A stretch of 11,340 nt of DNA from Candidatus Aminicenantota bacterium (GCA_030607635.1 JAUWJP010000027.1:1-11340), one strand, 5' to 3'; positions 1-6,368 are shown, counted from the first letter of the stretch. Numbers and translations are program-made. Notes: generated from the letters alone by a model not told the origin.

Positions 1-59
1 AGGCGATTGACCTGGCTTTAAGGATACTTCAAAGTAGTCATGGCTTAAAGGAGAATGTC

Positions 60-698
60 ATGAACAGACTTTTCATTTCTTTGATGATCCTTTCTCTGAT
101 TCCCGGCATGATGCTGGCCCAAGAAAGCAAGGTTGATCTCGGTATTTCCGTCTCCGACGGGAAACTGCGGAGCTTTTATCTGGCTGTCAGTGATTACTAC
201 GGGGTATCGGGAAGGGCGGTTGTGGCCACTAAAGAGCGCTACCGCCTTCGCGACGAAGAACTCCCTGTTGTATACTTTCTATCTGCCCGGACCCGTGTAG
301 ATCCTTCAGTCATCATCGGTCTCCGGATAAAAGGATTGTCGTGGCTCGATGTCACTTTCCACTACGGCCTCACTCCGGAGATTTTCTATGTTCCTGTGGC
401 GGTGGAGAAAATAGGGCCTCCCTATGGAAAGGCCTACGGTCACTTTAAGAAGTACCGGTCCAAAAAGGAATGGAAGAAGATTGTCCTGAACGATTATGAG
501 GTTGCCGATCTTGTCAACCTCAGGTTTATCTCCGAACACTACAAGATTAAACCTGAAGCGGTCATAAAGATGCGGAGCCAGGGAAAGAACTTCCTCACCA
601 TTAACGAGGAAAACAGGAAAGGAAAAGCAAAGGCGAAGGGAAATCACGGGAAGGATAAGAAGGTCAAAGCAGGTAAAAAAAACGTCAAGCGCAAATAA
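60..698 (+). CDS. Secreted hypothetical protein with internal duplication and Lys-rich tail
   Basis: I do not recognise a named family. The 212-residue product starts with a typical Sec signal peptide (MNRLF, then a hydrophobic stretch to about residue 19, cleavage likely after MLA at 18-20), so it should be exported. Two segments look like copies of one ~28-residue unit: residues 71-98 (VYFLS..TRVDPSVIIGLR..GLSWLDV) and 154-181 (LRFIS..YKIKPEAVIKMR..GKNFLTI). Between them lies a GPPYGKAYGH stretch at 119-128. From about 188 to the end the protein is almost only K, G, R, N and A, suggesting a disordered nucleic-acid- or envelope-binding tail. The frame is open upstream to the window edge, but ATG 60 is chosen because it is preceded by AAAGGAG and begins the signal peptide. 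GC is about 45-55% in sampled lines, higher than the rest of the window. Function unknown. Confidence 0.8.
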   Translation: MNRLFISLMILSLIPGMMLAQESKVDLGISVSDGKLRSFYLAVSDYYGVSGRAVVATKERYRLRDEELPVVYFLSARTRVDPSVIIGLRIKGLSWLDVTFHYGLTPEIFYVPVAVEKIGPPYGKAYGHFKKYRSKKEWKKIVLNDYEVADLVNLRFISEHYKIKPEAVIKMRSQGKNFLTINEENRKGKAKAKGNHGKDKKVKAGKKNVKRK

Positions 699-742
699 AA
701 ACTCAGCTGGAGAGAGCTTATATTAGATTTGAAGGATTTTAT

Positions 743-901
743 CTACTTTTTTGGTTTTAATTCCTCAATTATTTTTACAGTACAATCATCTCTGGATAAT
801 TTCCCGGTATCTCTGTTTTTCCAGAGAATAGGGACTCCATCGGCAGAGGCATGAATACTGATTAGGGCGGATGTGCATTGTTCGTTCCTGAAAAGAGATC
901 C
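743..901 (-). pseudogene. Remnant of a C45-type (acyl-CoA:6-APA acyltransferase-like) Ntn hydrolase
   Basis: On the minus strand a short open frame without a start codon reads, from the Cys codon at 877-875, CTSALISIH, then ASADGVPILWKNRDTGKL, then about 16 more residues to TAG at 745-743. The pattern CTSA(x)nADGxPxLWKNRDT is the hallmark N-terminus of mature peptidase family C45 / isopenicillin-N acyltransferase-like Ntn hydrolases, in which the Cys becomes the catalytic N-terminal nucleophile. A normal member has several hundred residues; here only 44 codons follow the Cys, and the frame is closed upstream by a stop at 904-902, removing the signal peptide and start. The last residues (SRDDCTVKIIEELKPKK) do not continue the N-terminal domain as I know it, so they may be a fused C-terminal tail after an internal deletion. 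The family match is from motif memory; decay is visible in the sequence. Confidence 0.6.
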
Positions 902-906
902 TCATT

Positions 907-935
907 TTGAATTAAAAGTTTTTCTGTAATATAAT
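907..935 (+). promoter_or_regulatory. Sigma70-type promoter for the TPR lipoprotein gene
   Basis: TTGAAT (907-912) and a perfect TATAAT (930-935) are separated by exactly 17 bases. Transcription would begin near 942, giving a leader of about 67 nt before the ATG at 1009, which has a strong Shine-Dalgarno site (AAGGAGG, 996-1002, 6 nt spacing). It probably drives both 1009-1824 and 1851-3287. Confidence 0.7.
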
Positions 936-1008
936 CTTTGATAGCAATTATAAAGGCAAAAATATCAAGCTGATAAATTTAAGTATTATTTTCTTAAGGA
1001 GGACTTCT

Positions 1009-1824
1009 ATGAAGAAAGGAATTATATCCATTGCAGCAATCTTCCTAATAATTATTTCTGCCTGCACTACATCTAAAGCACCTCCTTCACCCGAGATAAT
1101 GCCTGCAGAGAGAGATTTTAATTTTTACCTGAGGCACGGAGTTCTGTCTTTGGATAGCAGTGATTACGAAAAGGCTATAGAGCAATTTAGCAAAGCTATA
1201 GCTTTAAGGCCTGATTCATCAAAAACATATAATCTTTTAGGAATCGCCTATTTTGATCAAAAAAATTACAAATTGGCTAAGAAGCAGTTTGAAAGAGCAG
1301 TTGTTATAAATTCTTCCTTTGTAGAAGCTTATAACAATTTGGGAAGTGTATATTTCATGACAGGACAGTTCAAGGAGGCGGAAAAAATACTCAGGAAAGC
1401 TCTTTCCATATCCTCTAACCTTGTCTCTGCTAACTATAATTTGGGAGCACTTCTTTTAGCCCAGAGTAAGGTTGAAGAGGGCACGCTTTATCTTTCTAAA
1501 GGAATTGCGCTTGATCCCGATTATTTAGAAAAGCATAAAGCCTTTGCCATTAATATTTCTTCTCCCTTTTTTAATACATCAGAAATGTTCTTCATCTATG
1601 CCAAACTTTATGCTTCAATAGGGAACATAGAAAAGACAGTGGAATATCTTAAAGAGGCAGAGGAGGCAGGTTTTAGCGATTGGCATAGGATTATGAAAGA
1701 AAAGGATTTTGAAAAGGTCAGAGAAGATCCAAGAATAAAGGATTTCCTTAAACGAAAAATACAGAGGACACCGATGGTGAGGCATGCAGAAGGCATCCTC
1801 TCTGGGTACTCATTATTGGGATGA
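1009..1824 (+). CDS. TPR-repeat lipoprotein
   Basis: A 271-residue lipoprotein. Residues 1-18 form a hydrophobic signal ending in the lipobox ISAC, with Cys19 as the lipidation site, so it should be anchored in the envelope facing the periplasm. Consecutive tetratricopeptide repeats follow at about 38-71 (ends ALRPDS), 72-105, 106-139 and 140-173 (ends ALDPD), and a final helical pair at about 193-226. The YLKEAEEAGFSDW...DFEKVREDPRIKDF ending at 213-246 is the usual close of this kind of TPR protein. Such proteins act as scaffolds; the partner cannot be read from the sequence. The neighbour 26 bp downstream is an exported transglutaminase-like protein with its own ribosome site, suggesting a two-gene operon and perhaps a shared envelope function. 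Start chosen by the AAGGAGG site and the signal sequence. Confidence 0.88.
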   Translation: MKKGIISIAAIFLIIISACTTSKAPPSPEIMPAERDFNFYLRHGVLSLDSSDYEKAIEQFSKAIALRPDSSKTYNLLGIAYFDQKNYKLAKKQFERAVVINSSFVEAYNNLGSVYFMTGQFKEAEKILRKALSISSNLVSANYNLGALLLAQSKVEEGTLYLSKGIALDPDYLEKHKAFAINISSPFFNTSEMFFIYAKLYASIGNIEKTVEYLKEAEEAGFSDWHRIMKEKDFEKVREDPRIKDFLKRKIQRTPMVRHAEGILSGYSLLG

Positions 1825-1850
1825 ACCCAAAATATTAAGAGGAGGTATCC

Positions 1851-3287
1851 ATGAAATCAAAGTATGATTATTTATTGATCTTTCTCATATTTATGCTTTG
1901 TGTTGGAAGCAGCCATGCTGCTATTCCTGAGAAATTTCAAAAGTTTATCAATAAAGGTGAATTCTCAAAAGCTCAAGAATTTATGAGGGAAGAGATAGCT
2001 GTTAATTTAAATCTATCTTCATTAGATAGACTTGAAATTATTTTTGAAATTGAGAGATTGGAGAGGATTAAAAAAGATTTCACTAGATCTAGCGCAGAAG
2101 TCATTGAGTATGTTAAAAAATATATTCCTGATGTAACTGATAAAGATTTAGAAAAATGGGAAAAGGAAAAATCACTGGAATATATGATTATTGATGGGCA
2201 AAAAAAATATTTTAATCCAGCAGCGCATAATTTATTTCTCATAAATAAAGAAGCAAAGAAAATTAAACAGGAAAAGGAAAAGCCAAAAAAACCTGAACTT
2301 TATAATCGCGTCGAAGCTGCTCGAGAGATAATTGAGTTGGCTAAGGAAGAAGAATGTAAATATGTTAAACCAACGAGAGTTCGTATAAAATATTCTCTTT
2401 CAGTAAATAAAGATGCTGTGCCAGAGGGTAAAATCATTCGTTGTTGGTTGCCATTTCCTCGAGAAAAAATGAATCGTCAGACAGATATCAAACTTATTTC
2501 AGCTTTCCCTGAAAGATATATTTTGAGTGATAATCGAGATTATTTACAGAGGACTATTTATTTTGAAGCACCTGCTGTTAAAGGTCAAAAAACAACCTTT
2601 AAAGGCATTTTTGAATACACAGGTTATGCATTCTATAATAAGATTAATCCTGAAGAAGTTAAGCCAGTTCAATTAAATGAAGAATTAAAAGCATTTATCC
2701 AAGAACGACCTCCTCATATCGTTTTCACCAAAGAATTAAAAGAACTTTCAAAAAAAATAGTGGATCAGGAGACCAATCCATATAAAATAGCTCAAAAAAT
2801 ATTTAAATGGATTCACGATAATATTCCATGGGCATCAGCTCGGGATTATTCAACTATCAGAAATATCAGCAAATACTGCTATCAGAATATGCATGGTGAT
2901 TGTGGTATACAAGCTATTCTTTTCATAACCTTGTGCCGAATAAACGGCATTCCTACAAAATGGCAATCTGGCTGGACAACTACACCTGGCAGAGCAGGGA
3001 TGCACGATTGGGGAAAGATCTATTTCGAACCTTATGGGTGGCTTCCAGTTGATGCAACTTATGGTTTGCTCGACTCAAAGGATGATGATGTGAAATGGTT
3101 TTATCTGGGTAATATGGAGAACTACAGACTTATTGTGAATGATGATTATACTCAGCCGCTCTATCCTGCAAAAATTTATCCACGTTCCGATACTATAGAT
3201 TTTCAACGTGGTGAGGTTGAGTGGGAAGGAGGAAATTTGTTTTTCGATCAGTGGAGTTATAATTACGAAGTGGAGTTTATTAAGTAA
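1851..3287 (+). CDS. Secreted transglutaminase-like (Transglut_core) protein
   Basis: A 478-residue protein with a Sec signal (residues 1-24, cleavage near SSHAA). It has a charged, probably helical region (about 25-170), a beta-rich middle (175-260) and a transglutaminase/protease-fold core (about 315-405). The papain-like triad is intact: Cys351 in HGDCG, His385 in MHDW, Asp401 in PVDATYG, with W371 and W375 in the usual stretch between Cys and His. Bacterial members of this superfamily are mostly cysteine proteases, amidases or protein-modifying enzymes; the substrate is unknown. The ATG at 1851 is preceded by GAGGAGG. It ends in tandem TAA TAA. No terminator hairpin is evident after it. 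The second gene of a likely operon with the TPR lipoprotein, it would act in the periplasm or envelope. Fold assignment is firm; biological role is not. Confidence 0.87.
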   Translation: MKSKYDYLLIFLIFMLCVGSSHAAIPEKFQKFINKGEFSKAQEFMREEIAVNLNLSSLDRLEIIFEIERLERIKKDFTRSSAEVIEYVKKYIPDVTDKDLEKWEKEKSLEYMIIDGQKKYFNPAAHNLFLINKEAKKIKQEKEKPKKPELYNRVEAAREIIELAKEEECKYVKPTRVRIKYSLSVNKDAVPEGKIIRCWLPFPREKMNRQTDIKLISAFPERYILSDNRDYLQRTIYFEAPAVKGQKTTFKGIFEYTGYAFYNKINPEEVKPVQLNEELKAFIQERPPHIVFTKELKELSKKIVDQETNPYKIAQKIFKWIHDNIPWASARDYSTIRNISKYCYQNMHGDCGIQAILFITLCRINGIPTKWQSGWTTTPGRAGMHDWGKIYFEPYGWLPVDATYGLLDSKDDDVKWFYLGNMENYRLIVNDDYTQPLYPAKIYPRSDTIDFQRGEVEWEGGNLFFDQWSYNYEVEFIK

Positions 3288-3472
3288 TAATTGGGCAGAA
3301 GTGACAAAAATAAAAAGAGATCTGTGTAAGAATGTGGTTAAATTAATTATTATGCGTCATATCTATATTTCTCAGGGGAAATTAAAAATGGCATTAAATA
3401 TACATTTCACGCCGTTGGAGTAGATGCTAATTTTGTCTTTTAAACTATAATGCCTGCTCGCTGCCTTGGCTC

Positions 3473-3580
3473 TTAAGAGTCGACAAGGCTGTCAATCAGC
3501 CCCTTCATGGTTTTGAGACGCTTTTTCAGGGCTTTTCGGCCCAGATCCTGATTATCACTTTTTCTTTGCCTGCTCATCAT
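3473..3580 (-). CDS. Possible 35-residue basic small protein
   Basis: A short minus-strand frame starts with two consecutive ATG codons (3580 and 3577) and runs 35 codons to TAA at 3475-3473. A perfect GGAGG (minus strand, 3588-3584) lies 3 nt before the first ATG and 6 nt before the second, so the second is the better start. The peptide is rich in Lys/Arg in its first two thirds (MSRQRKSD, KALKKRLKTMKG) and ends LIDSLVDS, compatible with an amphipathic helix. Its stop codon lies inside a palindrome (CTCTTAAGAG, 3470-3479) enclosed by a GCCTTG/CAAGGC inverted repeat (3463-3468/3483-3488), which could be a hairpin at the transcript end. No family recognised. The good ribosome site is the main support; chance occurrence is possible. 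Confidence 0.4.
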   Translation of the reverse strand: MMSRQRKSDNQDLGRKALKKRLKTMKGLIDSLVDS

Positions 3581-3604
3581 CAACCTCCAGTTCATCCTTT
3601 ATAT

Positions 3605-3652
3605 ACTAAACTTAAACGGCTTTTATCCGCATTATCTCGTAGGCGGTTTAGT
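3605..3652. repeat. Inverted repeat in intergenic region
   Basis: ACTAAAC (3605-3611) and GTTTAGT (3646-3652) are exact reverse complements, with an inner CCGC/GCGG pair. The structure lies upstream of the possible minus-strand small gene, so it would be in that gene's leader or promoter region. A role is not shown. Confidence 0.3.
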
Positions 3653-3707
3653 CAATGCCGTATAGGGAAATCATCATGATAAAAACAAAAGCTTTAAAAT
3701 TTTTTTC

Positions 3708-3736
3708 TTGACAAGTATAATTTTAAATTCTACGTT
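3708..3736 (+). promoter_or_regulatory. Promoter of the Fur-family regulator and Fe-S genes
   Basis: A perfect -35 hexamer TTGACA (3708-3713) is followed after 17 bases by TACGTT (3731-3736), a weak -10 that keeps the key T-A-----T positions. The start point would fall at about 3743, inside the operator described next, so repressor binding would block transcription. Confidence 0.5.
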
Positions 3737-3739
3737 ATT

Positions 3740-3776
3740 AATGAAAATGATTGTCATTATGATATGAATTTTCATT
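3740..3776. promoter_or_regulatory. Fur-family operator (Fur/PerR box array)
   Basis: The 19 bases 3743-3761 match the classical Fur box (GATAATGATAATCATTATC) at 15 of 19 positions by my count. At its core is the perfect inverted repeat AATGA-TTG-TCATT (3746-3758). A second, wider inverted repeat, AATGAAAAT (3740-3748) and ATTTTCATT (3768-3776), surrounds it, suggesting overlapping dimer sites. It lies between the -10 element and the start codon of the Fur-family gene at 3794, the standard arrangement for autorepression. Confidence 0.68.
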
Positions 3777-3793
3777 AGCAACCAGGCAGAAAA

Positions 3794-4237
3794 ATGGTTT
3801 TAGCCCATATGTGGAGACACCGATTCAAAGGAGATGTTTTCCGCTGGACTTTAACACGCAAAGCAATCCTGGATCTTTTGAGCAGTACATTAAAACATAT
3901 GAGTGCACAAGAAATTTATGATACTCTCCTTAAATCATATCCGGGGATCGGACTGAGCACGATTTACCGCAATTTGGACCTATTATCCCGGATGGGTCTT
4001 GTTAATAGACTAAATATAGGTGAGGGGAAGAGCCGCTATGAATACAGGTCAAGCGAAGAAAAGGCACATCATCACCTTATCTGCACTAACTGTGGAAAAA
4101 TAATTGATTACAGCGATTTTTTAGATGAGGAACTGGACTTGGTAGGAAAGATAGAAAAGAAATTAGCCAGAAAATATAATTTTATTGTTAAAGATCATAA
4201 TATCGATTTCTGCGGATTATGTAAAGACTGCCGATAA
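3794..4237 (+). CDS. Fur-family metal-dependent repressor (Fur/PerR type)
   Basis: A 147-residue Fur-superfamily regulator. The N-terminal winged helix includes LTRKAILDLLSS (20-31), HMSAQEIYDTL (35-45) and the recognition helix GLSTIYRNLDLL (53-64). The dimerisation domain has HHHLICTNCGK (92-102) and CGLCKDC (140-146), giving structural-zinc CxxC pairs 97/100 and 143/146. The metal site is H92/H94, D105 (IIDY) and H135. Aspartate at 105 is what PerR has (D104 in Bacillus), where Fur has Glu, and H35 aligns with PerR His37, the oxidised residue; the match to Asp85 is Glu83. That leans toward a peroxide/iron sensor, but function cannot be settled from this. No clear Shine-Dalgarno precedes ATG 3794; ATG 3809 (MWRHRF) is an alternative start. 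Probably autoregulated, and co-transcribed with the Fe-S scaffold starting 31 bp downstream. Confidence 0.9.
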   Translation: MVLAHMWRHRFKGDVFRWTLTRKAILDLLSSTLKHMSAQEIYDTLLKSYPGIGLSTIYRNLDLLSRMGLVNRLNIGEGKSRYEYRSSEEKAHHHLICTNCGKIIDYSDFLDEELDLVGKIEKKLARKYNFIVKDHNIDFCGLCKDCR

Positions 4238-4268
4238 CCAATCATATGTTTTTAAAAGAAGGGAAAAA

Positions 4269-4739
4269 ATGGAAAAAGATGAGGATCTTGAAAAATTCGC
4301 TTGCGAGCTCCAAGATCAGATTATGGAAAAAACCAGAAAACAATATTCTGAAACAGTCATCAACCACTGGCAAAATCCAAGAAACTTCAGAAAAATAGAT
4401 AATCCAGATGGGCATGCAAAAGTGAAAGGGCCTTGTGGCGATACCATGGAGATGTTCATAAAAATGAAAGATGAGAAAATCTCAGAATGCGGATTTCAAA
4501 CCGATGGTTGTGCCACTACGATCGTTTGCGGCAGCTTGGCTACCGAGCTTGCTCTGAACAAATCTTTCACTCAGGCTCTTGGGTTAATCAGTGCAGATTT
4601 TATTCTCAAACAACTGGGAGGTCTACCAGAACCTGATGTCCATTGCGCCCAACTGGCGGCAGAAACAATACGGGGTGCTTTGACTGACTGCCTCTCCCAA
4701 AAGAGATCTCCATGGAAAAAGTATTATCGACAGAATTAA
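4269..4739 (+). CDS. IscU/NifU-type iron-sulfur cluster scaffold protein
   Basis: A 156-residue NifU N-terminal-domain protein that would hold a nascent Fe-S cluster for transfer to apoproteins in the cytoplasm. Core motifs are YSETVINHWQNPRN (27-39), GPCGDTM (54-60, Cys55 and Asp57), TDGCATTIVCGS (78-89, Cys81) and VHCAQLA (124-130, Cys126), giving the three conserved scaffold Cys plus the Asp that tunes cluster release. An additional Cys87 sits where classical IscU has a small residue. An N-terminal extension (residues 1-25) is helical and charged. The frame is open further upstream (to 4185, overlapping the previous gene), but ATG 4269 is preferred since AAGGGA lies 6 nt before it and the upstream residues are not family-like. 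Placement directly behind a Fur-type repressor implies iron- or peroxide-responsive expression. No cysteine desulfurase is visible here. Confidence 0.88.
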   Translation: MEKDEDLEKFACELQDQIMEKTRKQYSETVINHWQNPRNFRKIDNPDGHAKVKGPCGDTMEMFIKMKDEKISECGFQTDGCATTIVCGSLATELALNKSFTQALGLISADFILKQLGGLPEPDVHCAQLAAETIRGALTDCLSQKRSPWKKYYRQN

Positions 4740-4917
4740 ATAAAGATCTTTCCAATAAAAGAAAGTCTTATGTATTACGCCTCATTTTGCCAGTCCGTTG
4801 GAGAAAATTTCAAATCATAAATAAAGCAAATTTCTTCTCTCAAAAATATGAAGCTTTAATGATTGCTTATAATTTATTGCAAAAACGCACAATCTATCTT
4901 GTCATAAAAAATTAGCA

Positions 4918-5349
4918 ATGTCTGTATCAGTTGATATTGAAAAATGTAATGCCTGTGGTCTTTGCATTTCTATATGTCCCGTCCAGGCTATATCAATAAT
5001 ACAGAATAAAGCCTTCATCGACCAAAATAAATGCATTGAGTGTCTCCAATGTATGGATGAATGCCCAGTATATGCAATCCATCAAGTATCTGAAAAAGAC
5101 GTTTATCTTACAAAAAGAGAGTATTCCATTCCTTACTCTTTGAATCGAATCGTTCCTCACCCTGAACAAACATTTTCGAGCAATAAGCAGAAACACCGGG
5201 CGGAAGAAAAAGGTGGGATTTTCTTAAATGAAATTAAGAAGACAATGGACAACTTTGTTAAGGTTGGTTCATCATTCGGCAGAAGCAGAAAAGGTGGAAG
5301 GCTAAAACACCGAAGACAGAGAAAAGGACACAGAGGAGGGAAATTTTAA
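4918..5349 (+). CDS. 2[4Fe-4S] ferredoxin-like protein with basic C-terminal extension
   Basis: 143 residues. The first 56 form a bacterial dicluster ferredoxin: Cys10-x2-Cys13-x2-Cys16-x3-Cys20-Pro and Cys39-x2-Cys42-x2-Cys45-x3-Cys49-Pro, two complete [4Fe-4S] binding sets for low-potential electron transfer. The remainder is unusual: a linker (57-100), a segment IFLNEIKKTMDNFVKVGSSF (101-120) and then a Gly/Arg/Lys-rich tail to the end (GRSRKGGRLKHRRQRKGHRG at 121-140), which could be disordered and bind nucleic acid or an acidic partner. The start is the only ATG near the first Cys motif; no good Shine-Dalgarno precedes it, so expression may be weak or coupled. It is 178 bp from the scaffold gene, so operon membership is uncertain. 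It might donate electrons in cluster assembly or to the oxidoreductases further on; that is inference. Confidence 0.85.
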   Translation: MSVSVDIEKCNACGLCISICPVQAISIIQNKAFIDQNKCIECLQCMDECPVYAIHQVSEKDVYLTKREYSIPYSLNRIVPHPEQTFSSNKQKHRAEEKGGIFLNEIKKTMDNFVKVGSSFGRSRKGGRLKHRRQRKGHRGGKF

Positions 5350-5358
5350 ATATTAAGG

Positions 5359-5380
5359 GACGTTCCCTGCAGGGAACGTC
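5359..5380. repeat. Perfect 22-bp palindrome at a gene-truncation junction
   Basis: The left arm GACGTTCCCTG (5359-5369) is exactly the reverse complement of the right arm CAGGGAACGTC (5370-5380), with no spacer. It lies 9 bp after the ferredoxin stop and immediately before the point where recognisable methyltransferase coding begins. No T-tract follows on the plus strand, so it is not a standard terminator. It resembles a REP/small palindromic mobile element or a deletion scar. Only one copy occurs in this window. Confidence 0.75.
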
Positions 5381-5758
5381 TCCAAAGATCGATTGACGCA
5401 GATAATAGAGGAAAATAATATAAAAAATATAGAAGTCATCAAAGAAGAATCAATAAGTTCCCTGGAAAATAATTCTTTAGATTTCATTCTGTGTTATGAT
5501 GTTGTCCATTATTTAAAAGACAGAAAGATCATTTATCATGAACTCCATAGAGTTTTAAGACCTAGAGGGATTTTTTCTCTTTATCCTAAGCATCACAAAA
5601 ATGATTATCCTTTAATGGAATTAGCTCATATGAAATTGGAAGATGTAATAAAAGAAGTTGAAGAAGCAGGATTTTCTTTGCACGATAAATTTTTTAAAAG
5701 GCTTATACACGATAATTCTTATAACGATGGATATATACTGAATTTTGGAAAGGATTAG
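5381..5758 (+). pseudogene. 5'-truncated class I SAM-dependent methyltransferase
   Basis: The open frame carries only the C-terminal half of a Methyltransf_11-like protein: SLENNSLDFILCYDVVHYLK (from TTG 5393, residues 23-42) is the motif IV strand and acidic region, followed by ELHRVLRPRGIFSLYPKHH, the typical RVLxPxG motif and strand, and an alpha/beta tail. The glycine-rich SAM loop (ExGxGxG) and first acidic motif are missing. Upstream codons read SKDRLTQIIEENNIKNIEVI, which fits the segment after the second SAM-binding strand, so homology seems to run up to base 5381, right against the palindrome, and stops there. There is no ATG and no ribosome site at the TTG. It should be non-functional for SAM binding unless the missing half is supplied elsewhere. 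Confidence 0.7.
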
Positions 5759-5760
5759 CC

Positions 5761-6255
5761 ATGGTAATTTCTGAGTGGGAGAGAGAAATTAAGATGGAGC
5801 GAGAGCAAAAGGATATTTTTTTTGCTCAACATTTTCAGTCTCCGATTCCTTTTGAAGAACGGAGCAAGTTTACAGGACTGGATTATTACCCACCTAACGC
5901 AGATTATTGTTTCGAATTAGAACTTCGTGAGCACAGCGAGAAGAAAAAATTGGAGATAGAAGATACTATCGGTAATGTGAGAAATCTTATTCGTTGGGGG
6001 GAATTCCGCTTTAAGGTAGGAAAAGAAGAATGTAAACTTCAGGCTTATAAAGATACTATCTCAGAAGAGAGATTATTTATTCCTTTCCGTGACATAACCA
6101 GCGGCAAACAGACATATGGAGCGGGACGATATCTGGATTTACTGCCTGATGAACACCTCACGCCGGAAGGTAAATGGATATTTGATTTTAACAAAACTTA
6201 TAATCCTTGGTGTGCCTACAACAAAAATTATGTATGCCCTTTTGTCCCGCCTTAG
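5761..6255 (+). CDS. DUF1684 family protein, cut by an in-frame TAG near its C-terminus
   Basis: 164 residues up to TAG 6253-6255. DUF1684 signatures are present: FFAQHFQSPIP (20-30) and ERSKFTGLDYYPP (33-45), FRDITSGKQTYGAGRYLDL (109-127), and DFNKTYNPWCAYNKNYVCP (142-160). In this family the last motif normally continues through PPENWL into AGEK. Here the codon after PP is TAG, and the same frame then reads NWLKIEICAGEKEYPYST to TAA at 6310-6312. So the true gene probably spans 5761-6312, with a sense codon (GAG/Glu is the simplest) changed to TAG, removing 18 residues of the conserved end. Biochemical function of the family is not known to me; the conserved Cys/His/Asn residues hint at a metal or enzymatic role. 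The start is ATG 5761 with AAAGG upstream; Met12 is an alternative. There is no signal peptide. Confidence 0.82.
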   Translation: MVISEWEREIKMEREQKDIFFAQHFQSPIPFEERSKFTGLDYYPPNADYCFELELREHSEKKKLEIEDTIGNVRNLIRWGEFRFKVGKEECKLQAYKDTISEERLFIPFRDITSGKQTYGAGRYLDLLPDEHLTPEGKWIFDFNKTYNPWCAYNKNYVCPFVPP

Positions 6256-6368
6256 AACTGGCTAAAAATTGAAATTTGTGCCGGAGAAAAGGAATATCCT
6301 TATTCAACTTAAAATTATTAAAAGTCATTAAATGAACATGAGAAAAAAACAACAAAAGGGGGAAAAGA

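Noticed and set aside
3208..3423. Open frame of 71 codons overlapping the end of the transglutaminase-like gene
   Set aside because: Out of frame with a well supported gene; its N-terminal part is a shadow and the rest has no family features.
4712..4915. Open frame of 67 codons overlapping the end of the scaffold gene
   Set aside because: It starts inside the scaffold gene, has no recognised family, is AT-driven in composition and lacks a ribosome site; judged a chance frame.
5359..5380. Palindrome as a Rho-independent terminator of the ferredoxin gene
   Set aside because: There is no T-tract after either strand's hairpin of the usual quality, and the perfect symmetry with no loop is atypical for a terminator.
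6253..6255. Pyrrolysine at the TAG of the DUF1684 gene
   Set aside because: The gene is not a methylamine methyltransferase, the expected residue is most likely Glu, and TAG also ends the oxidoreductase at 8226-8228; simple nonsense change is more economical.
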